Assembly: GCA_001949185.1 (NCBI GenBank)
Contig: BDGG01000002.1
Span: forward strand, 6,662,772-6,726,771
Length of the DNA: 64,000 bases
Direction of reading: 5' to 3'
DNA from: Ramazzottius varieornatus
Taxonomy: Eukaryota; Tardigrada; Eutardigrada; Parachela; Ramazzottiidae
The notes under the pieces: model-generated
What the model saw: the letters and a program-made list of their open reading frames with translations, nothing else
Database searches by the model: none
Told to the model about the DNA's origin: nothing
Shown: positions 23,801 to 34,979 of the stretch, piece by piece
Numbering within the stretch: the first letter of the stretch is position 1
How the letters are laid out: each line of letters starts with the position of its first letter
Made by a program: the position numbers and the translations under genes

Positions 23801-24105
23801 ATGGTAGACGCTTGGTTCCCCGAAGATGAAGGACGATCCCTGCAGACACAGAGAAGGTATATCAAGGGGTGATCTCATAGTCTAGCGCCATGTTCACAAG
23901 CATTCATTCGTTCATAAACCTTTCTGCTATCCTTCAGGATGTTTCTATGGTTCTTCAACAACCTCGCCAGCAGCTTCTTGGCCTTCTTCATCAGAGGGTT
24001 CTGCCGGGTAGAACGGTAGGAGGAGACGCTGTCCCGCTTCTTGGAACGATCCGGGACGTCGTCAGCGATGACCGTGATCTGTTCATCGGGCTCGGAAGCA
24101 AACAT
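20816..24105 (-). CDS. MFSD14/HIAT1-like major facilitator transporter
   Basis: The start is at 24105. A charged cytosolic N-terminus (residues 1 to about 60) is followed by exons giving VYHALVVIFLEFFAWGLL, NGIIMGIKG, FLSFLSAPLIGTLSDSWGRK (the MFS loop 2-3 signature), WYFGMISMSGVFAVTFSVVF and YVADITDEQERSSAYGLV. After that come SATFAASLVTSPALGAILGD and further helices, ending with a polar tail (MDFRQI) at 20816. This order and these motifs match hippocampus abundant transcript 1 (MFSD14A/B), an orphan solute carrier of intracellular membranes. The substrate is unknown for the family. All visible junctions are GT-AG and the frame is open, so it looks intact. Its introns hold family A, B and C repeats, making them much longer than neighbouring introns. 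A Harbinger transposon begins about 340 bases upstream. Confidence 0.88.
21117..21318. repeat. double-core family A element, MFSD14 intron
   Basis: Outer flanks AGCAAACAAAACAGGCAAGA and TCTTGTAAAGTTTGTTCTCC pair. Between them lie two complete cores: AAGTGGCGCAT ... GCGTGCACC and AAGTGGCGCACG ... CTGCGCCACTTG. It looks like one element inserted in or recombined with another. Confidence 0.65.
22189..22358. repeat. family C MITE, copy 1, MFSD14 intron
   Basis: The terminal arms are CAGTGTACGACAAAATTAAC and its near complement ending GTCGTACGCTG, flanked by TA on both sides. The element is about 170 bases. The CAGTG start and TA flanks resemble Tc1/mariner-type MITEs. Confidence 0.8.
22838..22941. 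repeat. family A inverted repeat, MFSD14 intron
   Basis: The core is CAACTGGCGCACGCC ... GACGTGCGCGACTTGAG, followed by CAATCTTGTCAAGTTT. A family B hairpin abuts its right end. Confidence 0.7.
22946..23115. repeat. family B long hairpin MITE, MFSD14 intron
   Basis: Two arms of about 60 bases are nearly perfect complements (for example ACACGCGCCTGGCCTAAATG on the left), with a loop of about 50 bases. ACTGT flanks both ends as a possible 5-base target duplication. Near-perfect arms imply recent insertion. Confidence 0.85.
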
Positions 24106-24640
24106 AATCTCCTAGACGAAGCGCCAACTACGCGCGTCCACTCCCGTAGCTTGGCATAAACTTCCCGTTGATGGATCTCGAATGCGGAAAATTGTCATGG
24201 AGTATCACCTGTATGCCGTCAGCGCGGGAACACTGGTTTGGTTCGATCGACACTCGACAGAGACTGGGGTAGAGAATGAAAAAAAGAATTTATAAAACGA
24301 AAATCGCAACGGAAGTGACTTACACATTTCGATCAGGACAATCACAAATCAACTGGCTAACACAAAACTTTGTTGATTGACTGATCTTAGGGTCCATATT
24401 AGTGATATTACCACTTACGAGTGTCGGTTGACAACCCTGATATTAGACTCTGGTCGGTAGCGTATGACGGTGACGATGACGATGCCATGACGATGATTAT
24501 CGTCACCGTAGAAAGACGGTCTGATCTTCAGTGTGGCCGGTGACGACACGGTGTCGTATTGACAATAATTTTCCGCTTCGCTTCCGTACAAATTCGCTTT
24601 CCTGCCATTTCCATTTTCCACTTTCCGGACAAATTTCAAG

Positions 24641-25835
24641 ATGGAGTTACATATCCTGTACGCTCTCTACTATAACAAGCACATATCCCGAAAGCAGTTC
24701 ATCATCCTTCGAAGGCGTATGCGCAGTAGAAAGGCGGCTGTTCTGGAAGAAGATGCGAGGAGGGAGCAATCCTTCGATCTGGATGACTACTCCGACAAGG
24801 AATGCCGTGCCTACTTTCGTTTCAAACGGGAAGCTCTGTTCCAGCTACTGGAAGCCTTTGGGATACCAGACGTCGTCCGAACACCGAGTCGAGACTCTGC
24901 CACCGGACTGGAAGCCCTTTGCATCGTTTTGCGAAGACTGGCGTATCCAAACAGGTGGTTGGAGATGAGGAAAATGTTCGGACGTTCTCATAGCTCCTTA
25001 AACCGACTGTTCCACGCGACACTACGGGTTATTGACCGGTCTTCGAAGGTCTTGAAGACATGGGATCACAGCTGGCTTAAGGAAGACGACTTCGAAATTT
25101 ACGCCGATTCCATTGCCGCGAAAGGCGGCCCAGGTGTTATCCGGGATGTATTCGCTTTCATAGATGGAACTGCTCGTCCCATCTGCCGCCCAATCTTCTA
25201 CCAACGACAAATGTTCAGTGGTCATGAACGTATTCATTGCACAAAATGGCAGTCCGTGGTTCTTCCCAATGGTAGGTTGCGAGGAAATTTGGATCATATT
25301 CGGTAGCAAACTACAAGCGTACACGCAATCTCAAAGCGTACACGCAATTAAAAGTCCGCATTTTCTCGCAGGTCTCATCTTGAACTTGTATGGTGGCCAA
25401 AGAGGTTCGATGCACGACAGTCGTCTGTTAAATGAAAGCAAAATCCTGGAAGAACTCCACGAAAAGCAAGCTGGTTTCGTGAGAAAATACGTGCTTTATG
25501 GAGACAGCGGATACGCAAAGAAGAATGGAATACTCCATAAGCCTCGCTCTAGGATCGAAATCCGTCATTCAAAAGCAAAGAAGGATCAGAACACCCTCAT
25601 GTCCAAGCTTCGCCAGTCCGTAGAATGGTGCTCTAAAGAAGTCGTCACGAAGTTTGCGTTTGTTGATTTCCGAAAACAGATGAAGCTTTACGAGAAGCCA
25701 GTAAACAGAATTTATCGCGTGGCTGTGCTGCTTACGAACTGTCACCATTGCTTGTACCCAAATCAGACAAGCAGGTATTTTGACCTGGAACCTCCTTCTT
25801 TGTTCGAGTACCTTTCTTGCTCGCAAGAGGATTGA
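24641..25835 (+). CDS. PIF/Harbinger (HARBI1-like) transposase
   Basis: Exons 24641-25271 and 25372-25835 join in frame across a GT-AG intron to 364 residues, typical of HARBI1. The DDE triad is visible: Asp175 in FIDGTARPI, Asp255 in YGDSGYAK and Glu295 in SVEWCSKE. The splice restores QSVVLPNGLILNLYGG, matching the family's QSVV.PDGLI..LYGP stretch, which supports the intron. The N-terminal half has the usual helical region (FKREALFQLLEAFGIPDVV). It should cut and paste the element by recognising the terminal repeats, together with the Myb/SANT-like partner. There are no stops or frameshifts, so activity is plausible. Confidence 0.9.
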
Positions 25836-25890
25836 TCATACTTCGAGAGATTCATTTTACTTGTTAAGGAACCATAAAGCGGATACGCCA

Positions 25891-27034
25891 TCAAATAAGA
25901 TGATTGAATTCATCAAGCGGAATATGAAGTCTCTTTGCCTCTATATCCAGACGACGGCTCTCCAACTCCAGTTCTTTTGCGCGAAAGTCCAGCTTTTTGG
26001 CTTCCAAGTCGTAGGCGTTCTTCAGCTCAGCTTCTTTGAGAGCATACTTTCGTTGTGCGTCTTTCTCGAAAAACCCAATCCACTTGTCGTCAGAGACCGC
26101 CATTTCGGATGGTTTGCTTACACGGGACGCCCGGGCCTTCTTCACTTCTGGTTCAGACTTCTCCGCTTTCTCAGCTCGGTCTTTGGCTTTCTAAGCCTTC
26201 CGATATTCCTTCTCATCTTCCCAGTCATCGTTGCTTCCTCCGGTGGTGTGGACAAATTCTTGCTTCTCAGCTTCCTCTGCAAAGACAAAAAAGAAGATGT
26301 CCATAAATGCGTATACGCAATCAAGGATCAATCAAGGATTATCAATCAAACATGTTGCGGAGTGATTCGTAAGGCACACATGACGTCACAGCCGTCTAGG
26401 TTACTTACTGCCGGTTCAACCCCTGTTCAGATCCGAACATCTGTGACGTCGTAAACCACGGATATTTGCCCTTACCGTCAGTTAACTCAGAGGTGTCGCT
26501 GTCCAGCGGTCGCTTTGATCGCCCTTTCTCTCCTTCTTCCATCACAGCCTGACTTGCGCTGTCGCTTTCGATGATCTTTGCAGCCACAGCTTTTGTCTTG
26601 TCGATTCGCGCTTTGTTAGAATCATCGATGGCAGACGAGATGCGAATCACCAGCGCTTTTATCTGCCCGTACTGCTCTTCAGTTCCTGACTTCACTTTGT
26701 TCTGCAGGTCGTCTGTACGGTAAGCCTTGACCAAAATGTTGACGCGTGACTGTACTGCTCGCTTGTTCACTGGCTTTGGAAAAAGCTGTAAACGAAAAGC
26801 GTATACGCGAGTTTCAGAGAGAAGCCTTAACAAACGTTTTACCTTTGCATCGTTCAGAGCCTTAACCATCTCGTCCCAAGCTGCAGACTGACATTCTGCC
26901 ATGTAAGGGTTCTTGTTGCCCACCAAGTCCAGTAAGTCAAGGTCGTGCAGTGCTTTGAAAACGTTCTTTGTCGACTGAGCCATGTTTGCTGGAAGATAGT
27001 TCATTTGGAAGAAGAAAAACGTGAAGTTGGGCAC
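25891..27034 (-). pseudogene. Harbinger Myb/SANT-like DNA-binding partner, interrupted by a stop
   Basis: Exon 1 runs from about 27034-26843; ATGs at 27034, 27004 and 26983 are possible, the last giving MAQSTKNVFKALHDL. Exon 2 (about 26785-26476) gives FPKPVNKRAVQSRVNILVKA and KSGTEEQYGQIKALV. This matches the Myb/SANT-like protein that helps Harbinger transposases enter the nucleus and bind ends. The C-terminal exon (from about 26282) reads in frame to an acidic region and then meets TAG at 26193-26191. Beyond it the same frame stays open for about 100 codons, a coiled coil rich in Glu, Lys and Arg ending at 25891. So the protein is probably truncated before its coiled coil, unless splicing skips the stop. 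Confidence 0.65.
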
Positions 27035-27956
27035 AGAATGAAATTTTCCAGACTCCGCTCATAGTGTAAACTGGCGCATACGCTTCCGCTACAAAGCGTT
27101 GTCCGCCGCACTGCTCGAAGCGGCCATCCGCCAGCGTGCGGACCGGGAGTAAGGGCGATTTCTTCGAATTTCACCACCTCTCACCAGATTTATGGTTTCG
27201 TCCCACATTCCAGCTTCCACCAGTCAACTCAGGTGTCAGACTGATGAAAAATCATTTCCCTACGGTTTAATACTGAGATTGTGCATAAGGAAGCTTTAGG
27301 AAGCCATCGACGACCACCCAAAATCCATGACGATCTTTTGCTCAAATACCGTCATGCGATAGCTTCACCGTCACGATAAAGGTACTCTCCACCCATTTTT
27401 GATGACGTGAAGGAGCCATCGTCATCGTATGGTCACCGTCATGCGCTACCGACCAGAACCTAATACATTACGGTAGCGACTTCTCAGTAGAGTTGCTGGA
27501 AATTCTCCATTTCCTGCATAAATCTGCGATTGGCTCAATTCGACTACTTTGTTCAGCCTCTTTACCGGCTGAATGCACGCAATGCAAATTTCCATCAACC
27601 AAGCAGTCTTGTAGTTGTTCAGCGTTCGAGTGTATCTAGTCAAGTCAAACGGTGTCGGAACCGCTGTTTTCACGTGCGTGTCGTCATGTTCTGATGCTCA
27701 CTGCACACCTGCGCTCGACACCTGTTCCTTCATTCGCCAAATTCGCCAAAAACTGAGAAATTTCCAGCAAGTCTACTTCTCAGTCTGTTGACTCTATACA
27801 CAAGATTCCAGGCAGACGCGCCGCACCCGAAGTACGCCAGGTTAAAGCTATCCGTCAGAAGATCTACCTACATAGTATTATAAGAGAAAGATCGGAAACC
27901 CCTCCGGTTTTATTGGAAAAAATAACAAAATTTCTGATGCACAGGAGCCGCATATA

Positions 27957-28125
27957 CAGTGTACGACAAAATAAACCGTCAAAAATGTGTGCTGGATGGA
28001 ACCAGATGGATAAAGCCAATGAAATTTACGCATACAGCAAAATATAATTCTCATTGGCTGAGTTGTAAATAAGCTCTAGCTGCTGTGTTACGCCCATTTT
28101 TAACGGTTAATTTTGTCGTACAATG
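27957..28125. repeat. family C MITE, copy 2, inverted relative to copy 1
   Basis: It begins CAGTGTACGACAAAATAAAC and ends GTCGTACAATG. Its interior matches the reverse complement of the copy at 22189-22358, including the CATTGGCT and GCATACAGC stretches. Two copies 5.6 kb apart bracket the Harbinger element. Confidence 0.8.
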
Positions 28126-28546
28126 TTAGACATTCATAATTGCGCCAATTGATCTGACAATACTGTGTGCACGTGTGCGCACAACTGGCTGTCCGGCCAA
28201 ATAAAATACGTGCGCATGCGCAAAATGCGAATTCAGGCGTGGTTTCACCCAGGAACCGTGTGTATTCCGACCTCATCTCGGAACTCGTCCAGCTTCCTAA
28301 CGGTAGAAAACTGAAACATGCCTGATACCTTACTAACCGATATGTAAGTTCGAGACTGTATCGCAAAATGTCCAGATCTTCCATGGCTGCTAAGTCCACA
28401 AACTTTGCTTAGTTTTGCTTCATGTATAGTTTAGCTTGCTATTCGTACCTGGAGCCATTCAGTTTCGTACCGGTACGTATTAAGTTGGGAAGGTGCTGGT
28501 TTGGTCGATGTTGGACCGAGGTTCTCGAGCTAAAAAGCTCGGCTAT

Positions 28547-28691
28547 CCGAGGCAGTGTTGTTCCGATACAATGTATATTAATGCATAAGCAGAACTCAAT
28601 TCCGATATGGCCCGCTGTAGCCATAGACTTGACATGGGCGACCTGATTCGAATTAGTTCCGCTGTCGTATCGGAACAACACTGCTCCGAGG
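28547..28691. repeat. short inverted repeat of about 145 bases (family E)
   Basis: CCGAGGCAGTGTTGTTCCGA on the left and TCGGAACAACACTGCTCCGA on the right are near-perfect complements about 100 bases apart. It is probably a small MITE; only one copy was seen. Confidence 0.6.
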
Positions 28692-30120
28692 TCTTCGATG
28701 ATGTGCGCCGGTTCTATGAACTAGAGGTTCGAACTCATTATGTGGAAGACTGTCAAATGGGATGCTCCCTTCCCCTGTGAGTGCCTTCAACACAGCGATG
28801 CGTCCCTATAAGTGCGCTCATTCATTCATCTGCAGCCGCTGCTTCAAATGGGATCAAGTTATATAAATGTACAACTCCATGTCAGTCATCAGTCGACGCT
28901 AATTTCCAACTACTTCAACTCCAAAGGGGAAGCGCTCGCGGCGTACCGCGATGTAGAAGTACGACAAGTCTTTTCTGACTCCGCCTCAAGCGGGCAGAAA
29001 GTCTTAATCCTTCATAGCTACACGGTACAGTATTGATAGTTGTCCCTGTCCACAAATCGGCTTTTGACTCTCATTAAAAAGTGGCTCTATCTTCCGCTGC
29101 TATGCGTCGAGGTCCGCGCCGCTGCCGCCGGCCTTGCCATGTTCTTTGCGTTCACTCAACACGATCTGTTTGTTTAGAGAGAAAATTCAATGTGCTGCTT
29201 AGCCGCTCGACCGAGTGATCCCCATAATGCACTATTTCCCAAACGGCCGAAAACGGCTGCATTCGCCCACAAATCTAGATCGCTCGCACTCTCACTCTCC
29301 CCTGGCATCATCTCAGTTTTCTCTTCCATTATCCTGTCCGACTTCTTGTTTCATGAATGAACAGTAATGGGGACAACTAAGAAATCTCGGTTGACTTTTG
29401 TTAACCGTGAATACATCAGTATTAGTGTTTAACAGAAATTCGGGGAACCCGGTAACGTGTGCCAGTCGTGTATTGGTTGATTGACTTGAGCTTTGTGTTC
29501 CGCAGATCTTGGTCGACGCAGTTTGATGAGGAAGTAATCTGTGCGATGGAAAAGGCAGTCAAGCGAAGCCTTAACGATATTGGGATTCCGCGAACCGCGG
29601 TTCCGCTTTGTGCTTCTCCACAAACTTCTTTTGTCATTCGGAGACTGATTGCCATTTGACTGCATATCATCAAGCCGATTTTTTAACCACTGCGCTCCTC
29701 GTAAGGAAAATTTACATGATTGCGACTGGTTCTTTCTGATGGAACTTTATGACTGTGCAGCAAACGTCTCCTTTGCAAAACTTTCCATTCTTCTCTTTTT
29801 TTTTTCTTCCTGCAGTCGACATCAATTAGCGTGGGGGATTGGTGGAATGTGGAGGAATGGAAGTTACAATTGGTCCGACTAATTTCCCCTTATCAACGCT
29901 GAGTGCGCGGCATGTCATGGAGGATTACTGGGCTTAGTGATCATTTAGTTGCTGGCGGGCTATTCGCTCGCGTTGTGATACTTATCCCGGTTCTGTCGTT
30001 ACAATAGTGCAAGCTAACTCAGCAGCTGAGTGAAGACCCGGGAAGAATGTGTGTGCTGAAGGGTTATTGCGCAGCATGAAACCTGGCTTGTCGCCGGAAA
30101 TGAGTTGCCTCGTCACAGCC

Positions 30121-33100
30121 ATGTCGCCCAGAAGCCAGCGCTTCCCGGCTGTCATCTACACTTTGTTTATTTTCCTTCAACTTGCCGTGATAGATGTGGT
30201 CGCTCTTAGCGAAAGTGTCGCTGTTGGTACGTTCGAAAATCGAATTCCACAAAAATGCTGACTCCGTATTTGACCTTCTATATCTGAAATATTTTTCGTT
30301 AGAAAAGACTGGTAACCGTTTTTAGATTGAAGAACTAGTTTCAAACATGAAATTTTGAAAGAAACCAGTTTGCAGAAGTACACTAACGTTTAGATGGTAA
30401 GACGTCGAAGAACATCATTTCGGAGTTCAAAGTATTTTACGAAATGGACGATGATGTTTGGAATTTTGATGGCACGCTGCTGCTTTCCGATTCAGCAGTT
30501 CAGTTTTATTTATGGGCCAATTAGACCGAAAATAGGCACTTGAGTGCAATGATTTCTTGACGGTGAAATCATAGCGGCATCTGCTGCTCGTTTATGGCGA
30601 CAGCGTGGACACGGAGCAGGTCACCGGTCACAGTATCCCTCAAAATGTAATCCTGATCTCTTTCCGATTATTGCAGTGGGACTCTTTGACGAGTCCTCGT
30701 CGGATCTCAAGTTTGTCTTCGATTATGCTATCAGCAAGGTCAACAATGAGCATTCTCTGAGGATCGCCGACACTCGACTCGATGGGAAGAAACACGATGT
30801 CCCGCGCCTCGACTCCTTCCGGGCTTCCAAACAAGGTACACTCGTACTTTAAAATTAATCAGCGAGTAAGCCATCGTGGAGATGTTCAGTCCTTCAAACC
30901 AGGTCAAAATTTGAACTCGGAAACTTACTGTATCTTGAATGTGGTACAGGAAACATATCGTTTCATTTATTATTATGACGAGCTTGCCCACAGCGAAGTC
31001 TACGGTTGTTTTCTGATCCAGTGTTCCTGTTGATATAGTTTGTCGGATCTTGCACGAGCAAGTGTTGGCCGTGCTGGGTCCGCAAGATGCTTTTGCTGGC
31101 TACAACGTACGATCGATCTGTGCGGCTCTAGCTATCCCTCATGTGGAAGCGCGCTGGGACTTCCGCATTCGTCCGCGTAATCAGTCCATGTCAATCAATG
31201 TCTATCCTGATTACCGCGCATTCAGCAAAGCCTTCCACGATATCGTTCGTCTCTGGCAATGGAGGTAATTATTCCAGCCCGCCTTTTTCTTTTATCCCAC
31301 AACACCGCCCATTTTTCTTTCTTTCCGCCTACAGTTCGTTCACTATTTTATACGAGACCAACGAAGGCATCATCAAGCTGCAAGAGCTGTTGCGTGGGGC
31401 GACCCGCATGCGCATCTCCTTGCGGCAGCTGAAGGGACCCAATTATCAGGACGTCCTCAAAGACCTGCGAGCCAGTGGAGAGTCGCGCATTATCCTCGAC
31501 TGTCAGGCCAGCAAAGTGCCGGAAATCCTACGGCAAGCTCAACAACTGAAGCTCACGTCGCCCTATTACCAATATTTGCTCACAACCCTGGTTAGCATAT
31601 CACTTTCCTGTCAGTGGCTTTTGCTCGTTTTTTTCGTTTTAGCAGCTGCTTCCGTCTAGGAAGAAATTCGGTGTTTGTTTTACATTTTCTCGGAACGGGG
31701 TCTTCTTGTAGGACATTCATACGATCGATCTCTCGGCATTCATCCACGACTTCATCAATATTACCGCCTTCCGTTTAATTGACCCGAACAACGTCGAGGT
31801 TCGCAACGCTGCGCGCGGTTGGACCTACTCGCAAATTACACCCGGCTCCTTGGCCACCGTCCCTGAAGAACTAATCGTGACGGTACAACTATGCCTTCCT
31901 TTCCCGTGCACGAGTTTTGTCAGCCCGCAAAGATTGACCATTTTATTTTTTGATAGACTGAGAGTGCCCTCTTTTACGATGCCATAATGTTGCTAGTGGA
32001 GGCACTCAGAAAGCCGGAATCGCAAATCTTGTATCCGGTCGCTGTTAGTTGTGAACAAGAAAGGAACTGGGCGCAAGGCCGGGACTTGGTGGAGACGCTG
32101 GCTAAGACGGAAATTAAGGGTTTGTCGGGAGTGATCAAATTCGATGAAAATCGAACACGCTCTGATTTCCATCTGGATATCATCCAGCTGCTGGCACAAG
32201 GCTTGCAGGAGGTAATAAATAATCGAGGAACGCATTTCTCCCTTGCTCGCTGATCTTCCAACGCTCTACGAGTCTGTTACTTTTAGCGCTCTTCAGCATT
32301 TTACTCGGCATTTTCGATCATTTTAGTCTGAAATGTTCGTTTGACATTATTTATATTTGCAACCGTGTATGTCGGTGGTTTGCAGGTAGGGTACTGGAAT
32401 CAAACCGATGGAGCCGTCATCTCCTGGAACTACACCGATCACATGGCGCAGGTGGCAGCTTCTGTCAGGAACCGGACGTTACGAGCAGTCACCGTTATCG
32501 AAGCTCCCTACGTGATGCTGAAGCCTGACCATGCTAAGCGAGTTGGCAATGACCGTTACGAGGTAAGGCCAGAACAGGGTTACCAGGAAAAAAACTGGCC
32601 GTACGGTTCTGCTCTTCCAGGGATATGCCGTGGACCTCATGTATAAAATTGCCAGTGAGGTCGGGTTTAACTTTACCCTGGAAGATCTCGATGTTACCCA
32701 CGGTGTTCCGGATCCCAAAACCGGCGAATGGAACGGCTTGATCCGCGAGCTGATTGACAAACGGGCCGACTTGGCTATCGGCGGCATCACGATCAGCTAT
32801 AACCGCGAACAGGTCGTGGACTTTACGAAACCCTTCATGCACCTGGGAATCAGGCAAGTCTCTTCCAAAAGTACGAGGTAAAGGTCGTAAACTTAGGCGC
32901 CCCATACCGGGTTTGTAAAGTTAGCCACGGCTGTAGCGTCTATTGCTTGATTGATCATTTGATTGCTAGTCTTCGCTTTTTAACATGGGATTCAACGTTT
33001 TTTTAATTGAGGATCTCTTGGATTCTCCGAGTCTTCACGTTGACTGTACCTAAGATCATTCGACAGCCCATTATTTTATCTATCGATCTATCCATAAATG

Positions 33101-34806
33101 TTTGGGAGTAAGTAGGAGAGAACAGGCGAACTTAGACGGCTAACTATACAAACCCGGTATGCGGCGGCTAACTTTACAACCTTTCCCTCGTACTGGTTTG
33201 CGCTGGCTTAATGTCTAAACGAGTCTCGGGATGTAGTATTCTGTACCGGAAGCCGGATAAGAAGCCGCCCGACCTATTCTCTTTCCTTCACCCACTAAGT
33301 CCCGATGTCTGGATGTACATGGTCACGGCCTATGTGTGTGTATCCATCGCAGTCTTCATTCTGGCCAGGTTCTCCCCATACGAGTGGTACAATCCCCACC
33401 CTTGTAACGAAGACGGCGACGTGGTGGAGAACCAGTTCACGATATTCAACTCTTTATGGTTCACGGTCGGTTCGCTGATGCAGCAAGGTTCTGATATCGC
33501 ACCAAGAGCCGTATCAACCCGAGTCGCTGCTGGCTGTTGGTGGTTCTTCACATTGGTATGCTTTCTGCTTTCTCTCATTCTTTCCTTGTTTTTTCCCAGC
33601 GAAATACAGCGTGGAAAGTCACCATTTGCGACGTCGGCGGTGTACTCGACTTGATCGCTTCTTAAATGGCGCACGTTCCCGTGGTAGTTGGACGGAAGTG
33701 TGCGCCACTTCGCAAACCGCACATATTCAAATCATTTGCCGACGTTCCATTTCCTAACATCATTCCGTTTTATTTTAGATCATGATCAGCAGCTACACAG
33801 CCAACCTGGCCGCTTTTTTAACGGTAGAACGCATGAAGCTGCCGATCGAAAGTGCGGAGGACCTGTCCAAGCAGACAGAAATCAAGTACGGCTGCTACTA
33901 CGGTGGCGCCACCTACAATTTCTTCAAGGACTCCAAGCTCCCCATCTACAAGCGGATGTGGGAGTTTATGAGCCAGGATCCGTCCAATTTTGTCAAGAAG
34001 GGCTCTGCCGGTATTGAACGAGTCAAGAAGGAAAAGTATGCCTACTTGATGGAATCGGCATCGTTAGAGTACACCATCTACCGTGATTGCGATTTGACAC
34101 AGATCGGCAGTCTTCTGGACTCCAAAGGCTTTGGTATTGCCACACCTCAAAGTAAGCACAAAAACTAGCTCTCAGAAACAGTGAAAACCGTAAGTTCAGT
34201 GTGTGAAGTGAATTCTTTGCTGCTTGGATTTAATATTTTCGAAACTCCTTTATCCGCGTACCCGACAACGTGTACACAATGGCCATTACTCTACAGATTC
34301 GCCATACAGAGACGAGATCTCGAAAGCCATCCTGAAGTTGCAAGAAAGCAGCGACCTGCAGCTGATGAAGGACGACTGGTGGAAAAACCGCAGCAACACG
34401 GGGGAGAAGTGCGAACAGACTAAACCTCAAGACCAGGCTAGCGAACTAGGCCTGGCTAATGTGGGAGGGGTATTCGTTATCCTGTTAGCTGGTCTGGGTA
34501 TAGGCGTGGCTGTTGCCATATTGGAATTCGTATGGAAAGCTAGGCAGAGCGCCTCTCATTACCGCGTAAGTTAACTTCTCACGTACTGTAGAAGCTTCAT
34601 AAAGTAGCACATGTTTGGGCTAATTATTGATTATGTAGGAGCCCATTATGACCGAGATGGCACGAGCTCTACGTTTTGCCGTAAGGTTACATGGGTCTTC
34701 GAAGAAGCCAGTGGTGCGGCCTTCGCAGGATAATTTGGAGCACAGCAATTACGAATCGTCCAACCCCACTTCCGTTCCTCTGGGTCGAGGAAAATATCTC
34801 ATGTGA
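30121..34806 (+). CDS. kainate-type ionotropic glutamate receptor subunit
   Basis: Twelve exons join in frame to 903 residues, the normal length. Signal peptide: residues 1 to about 29 (start at 30121 chosen because it directly precedes the hydrophobic run). Amino-terminal domain to about residue 400. The ligand-binding halves lie before M1 ([14 protein letters not shown]...VVDFTKPF) and after M3, where LMES supplies the acidic glutamate contact; the agonist-binding Arg in NRE is kept, but the usual Pro before it is Gly. M1: about 550-572. The pore loop has MQQG, so the Q/R site is genomically Q, implying calcium permeability. M3 carries [16 protein letters not shown]4: about 808-835. A short cytosolic tail ends GKYLM. 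Kainate receptors are tetrameric postsynaptic cation channels. The intron after exon 8 has a GC donor (CAG/GCAAGT) and holds a MITE; the next intron holds a family A repeat. Confidence 0.93.
32870..33194. repeat. family D MITE in a kainate receptor intron
   Basis: Terminal arms of about 60 bases (left from GTACGAGGTAAAGGTCGTAA, right the complement of GTACGAGGGAAAGGTTGTAA) enclose about 200 unrelated bases. The element almost fills the 383-base intron, which has a GC-AG splice pair. Confidence 0.8.
33629..33748. repeat. family A inverted repeat, kainate receptor intron
   Basis: Outer arms GCGACGTCGGC and GCCGACGTTCC pair, and inner arms AAATGGCGCACG and TGTGCGCCACTT pair. About 120 bases within a 223-base intron. 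Confidence 0.75.
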
Positions 34807-34979
34807 CAACGCTTGAAAATACAGTTTTATGGTACTACCGTTTGCCCGGTCTTGATACACTAATTCGGCGTTCTCGGCAGTACCCCGCTGCCTATCTTAG
34901 AATAAATTTTCACGGAACTCAAAGACATGACGCATTATGATTACAGATATTCCGGCAACCCAGATAAGGGCATGCTTTG

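Larger units (their letters stand above)
24443..27463. mobile_element. PIF/Harbinger DNA transposon, about 3.0 kb, apparently full length
   Basis: The terminal inverted repeats are TTAGACTCTGGTCGGTAGCG at 24443 and the complement of TTAGGTTCTGGTCGGTAGCG ending at 27463. Pairing continues through ATGACGGTGAC. TA flanks both ends. It carries a two-exon DDE transposase on the plus strand and a Myb/SANT-like partner on the minus strand, tail to tail, as in known PIF/Harbinger elements. It sits between MFSD14 and the glutamate receptor, outside genes. The target-site duplication is uncertain: the family normally makes a 3-base TWA. Confidence 0.88.
27464..30120. other. intergenic region with repeats, no supported gene
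   Basis: It holds a family C MITE and a further inverted repeat (both listed). Short frames near 28100-28400 and 29420-29670 overlap on both strands without motifs. The promoter of the glutamate receptor gene presumably lies at the right end. Confidence 0.45.

Noticed and set aside
24443-27463. the family A repeats as offspring of this Harbinger element
   Set aside because: The element ends (TTAG..CTGGTCGGTAGCG) do not match the outer arms of family A (GGGACGTCGGCAAATGA), so this element is unlikely to move them.
28100-28399. 99-codon minus-strand frame
   Set aside because: Its end lies inside a MITE and the rest has no motif.
29422-29673. overlapping open frames on both strands
   Set aside because: Three frames are open in the same place without any supporting signal.
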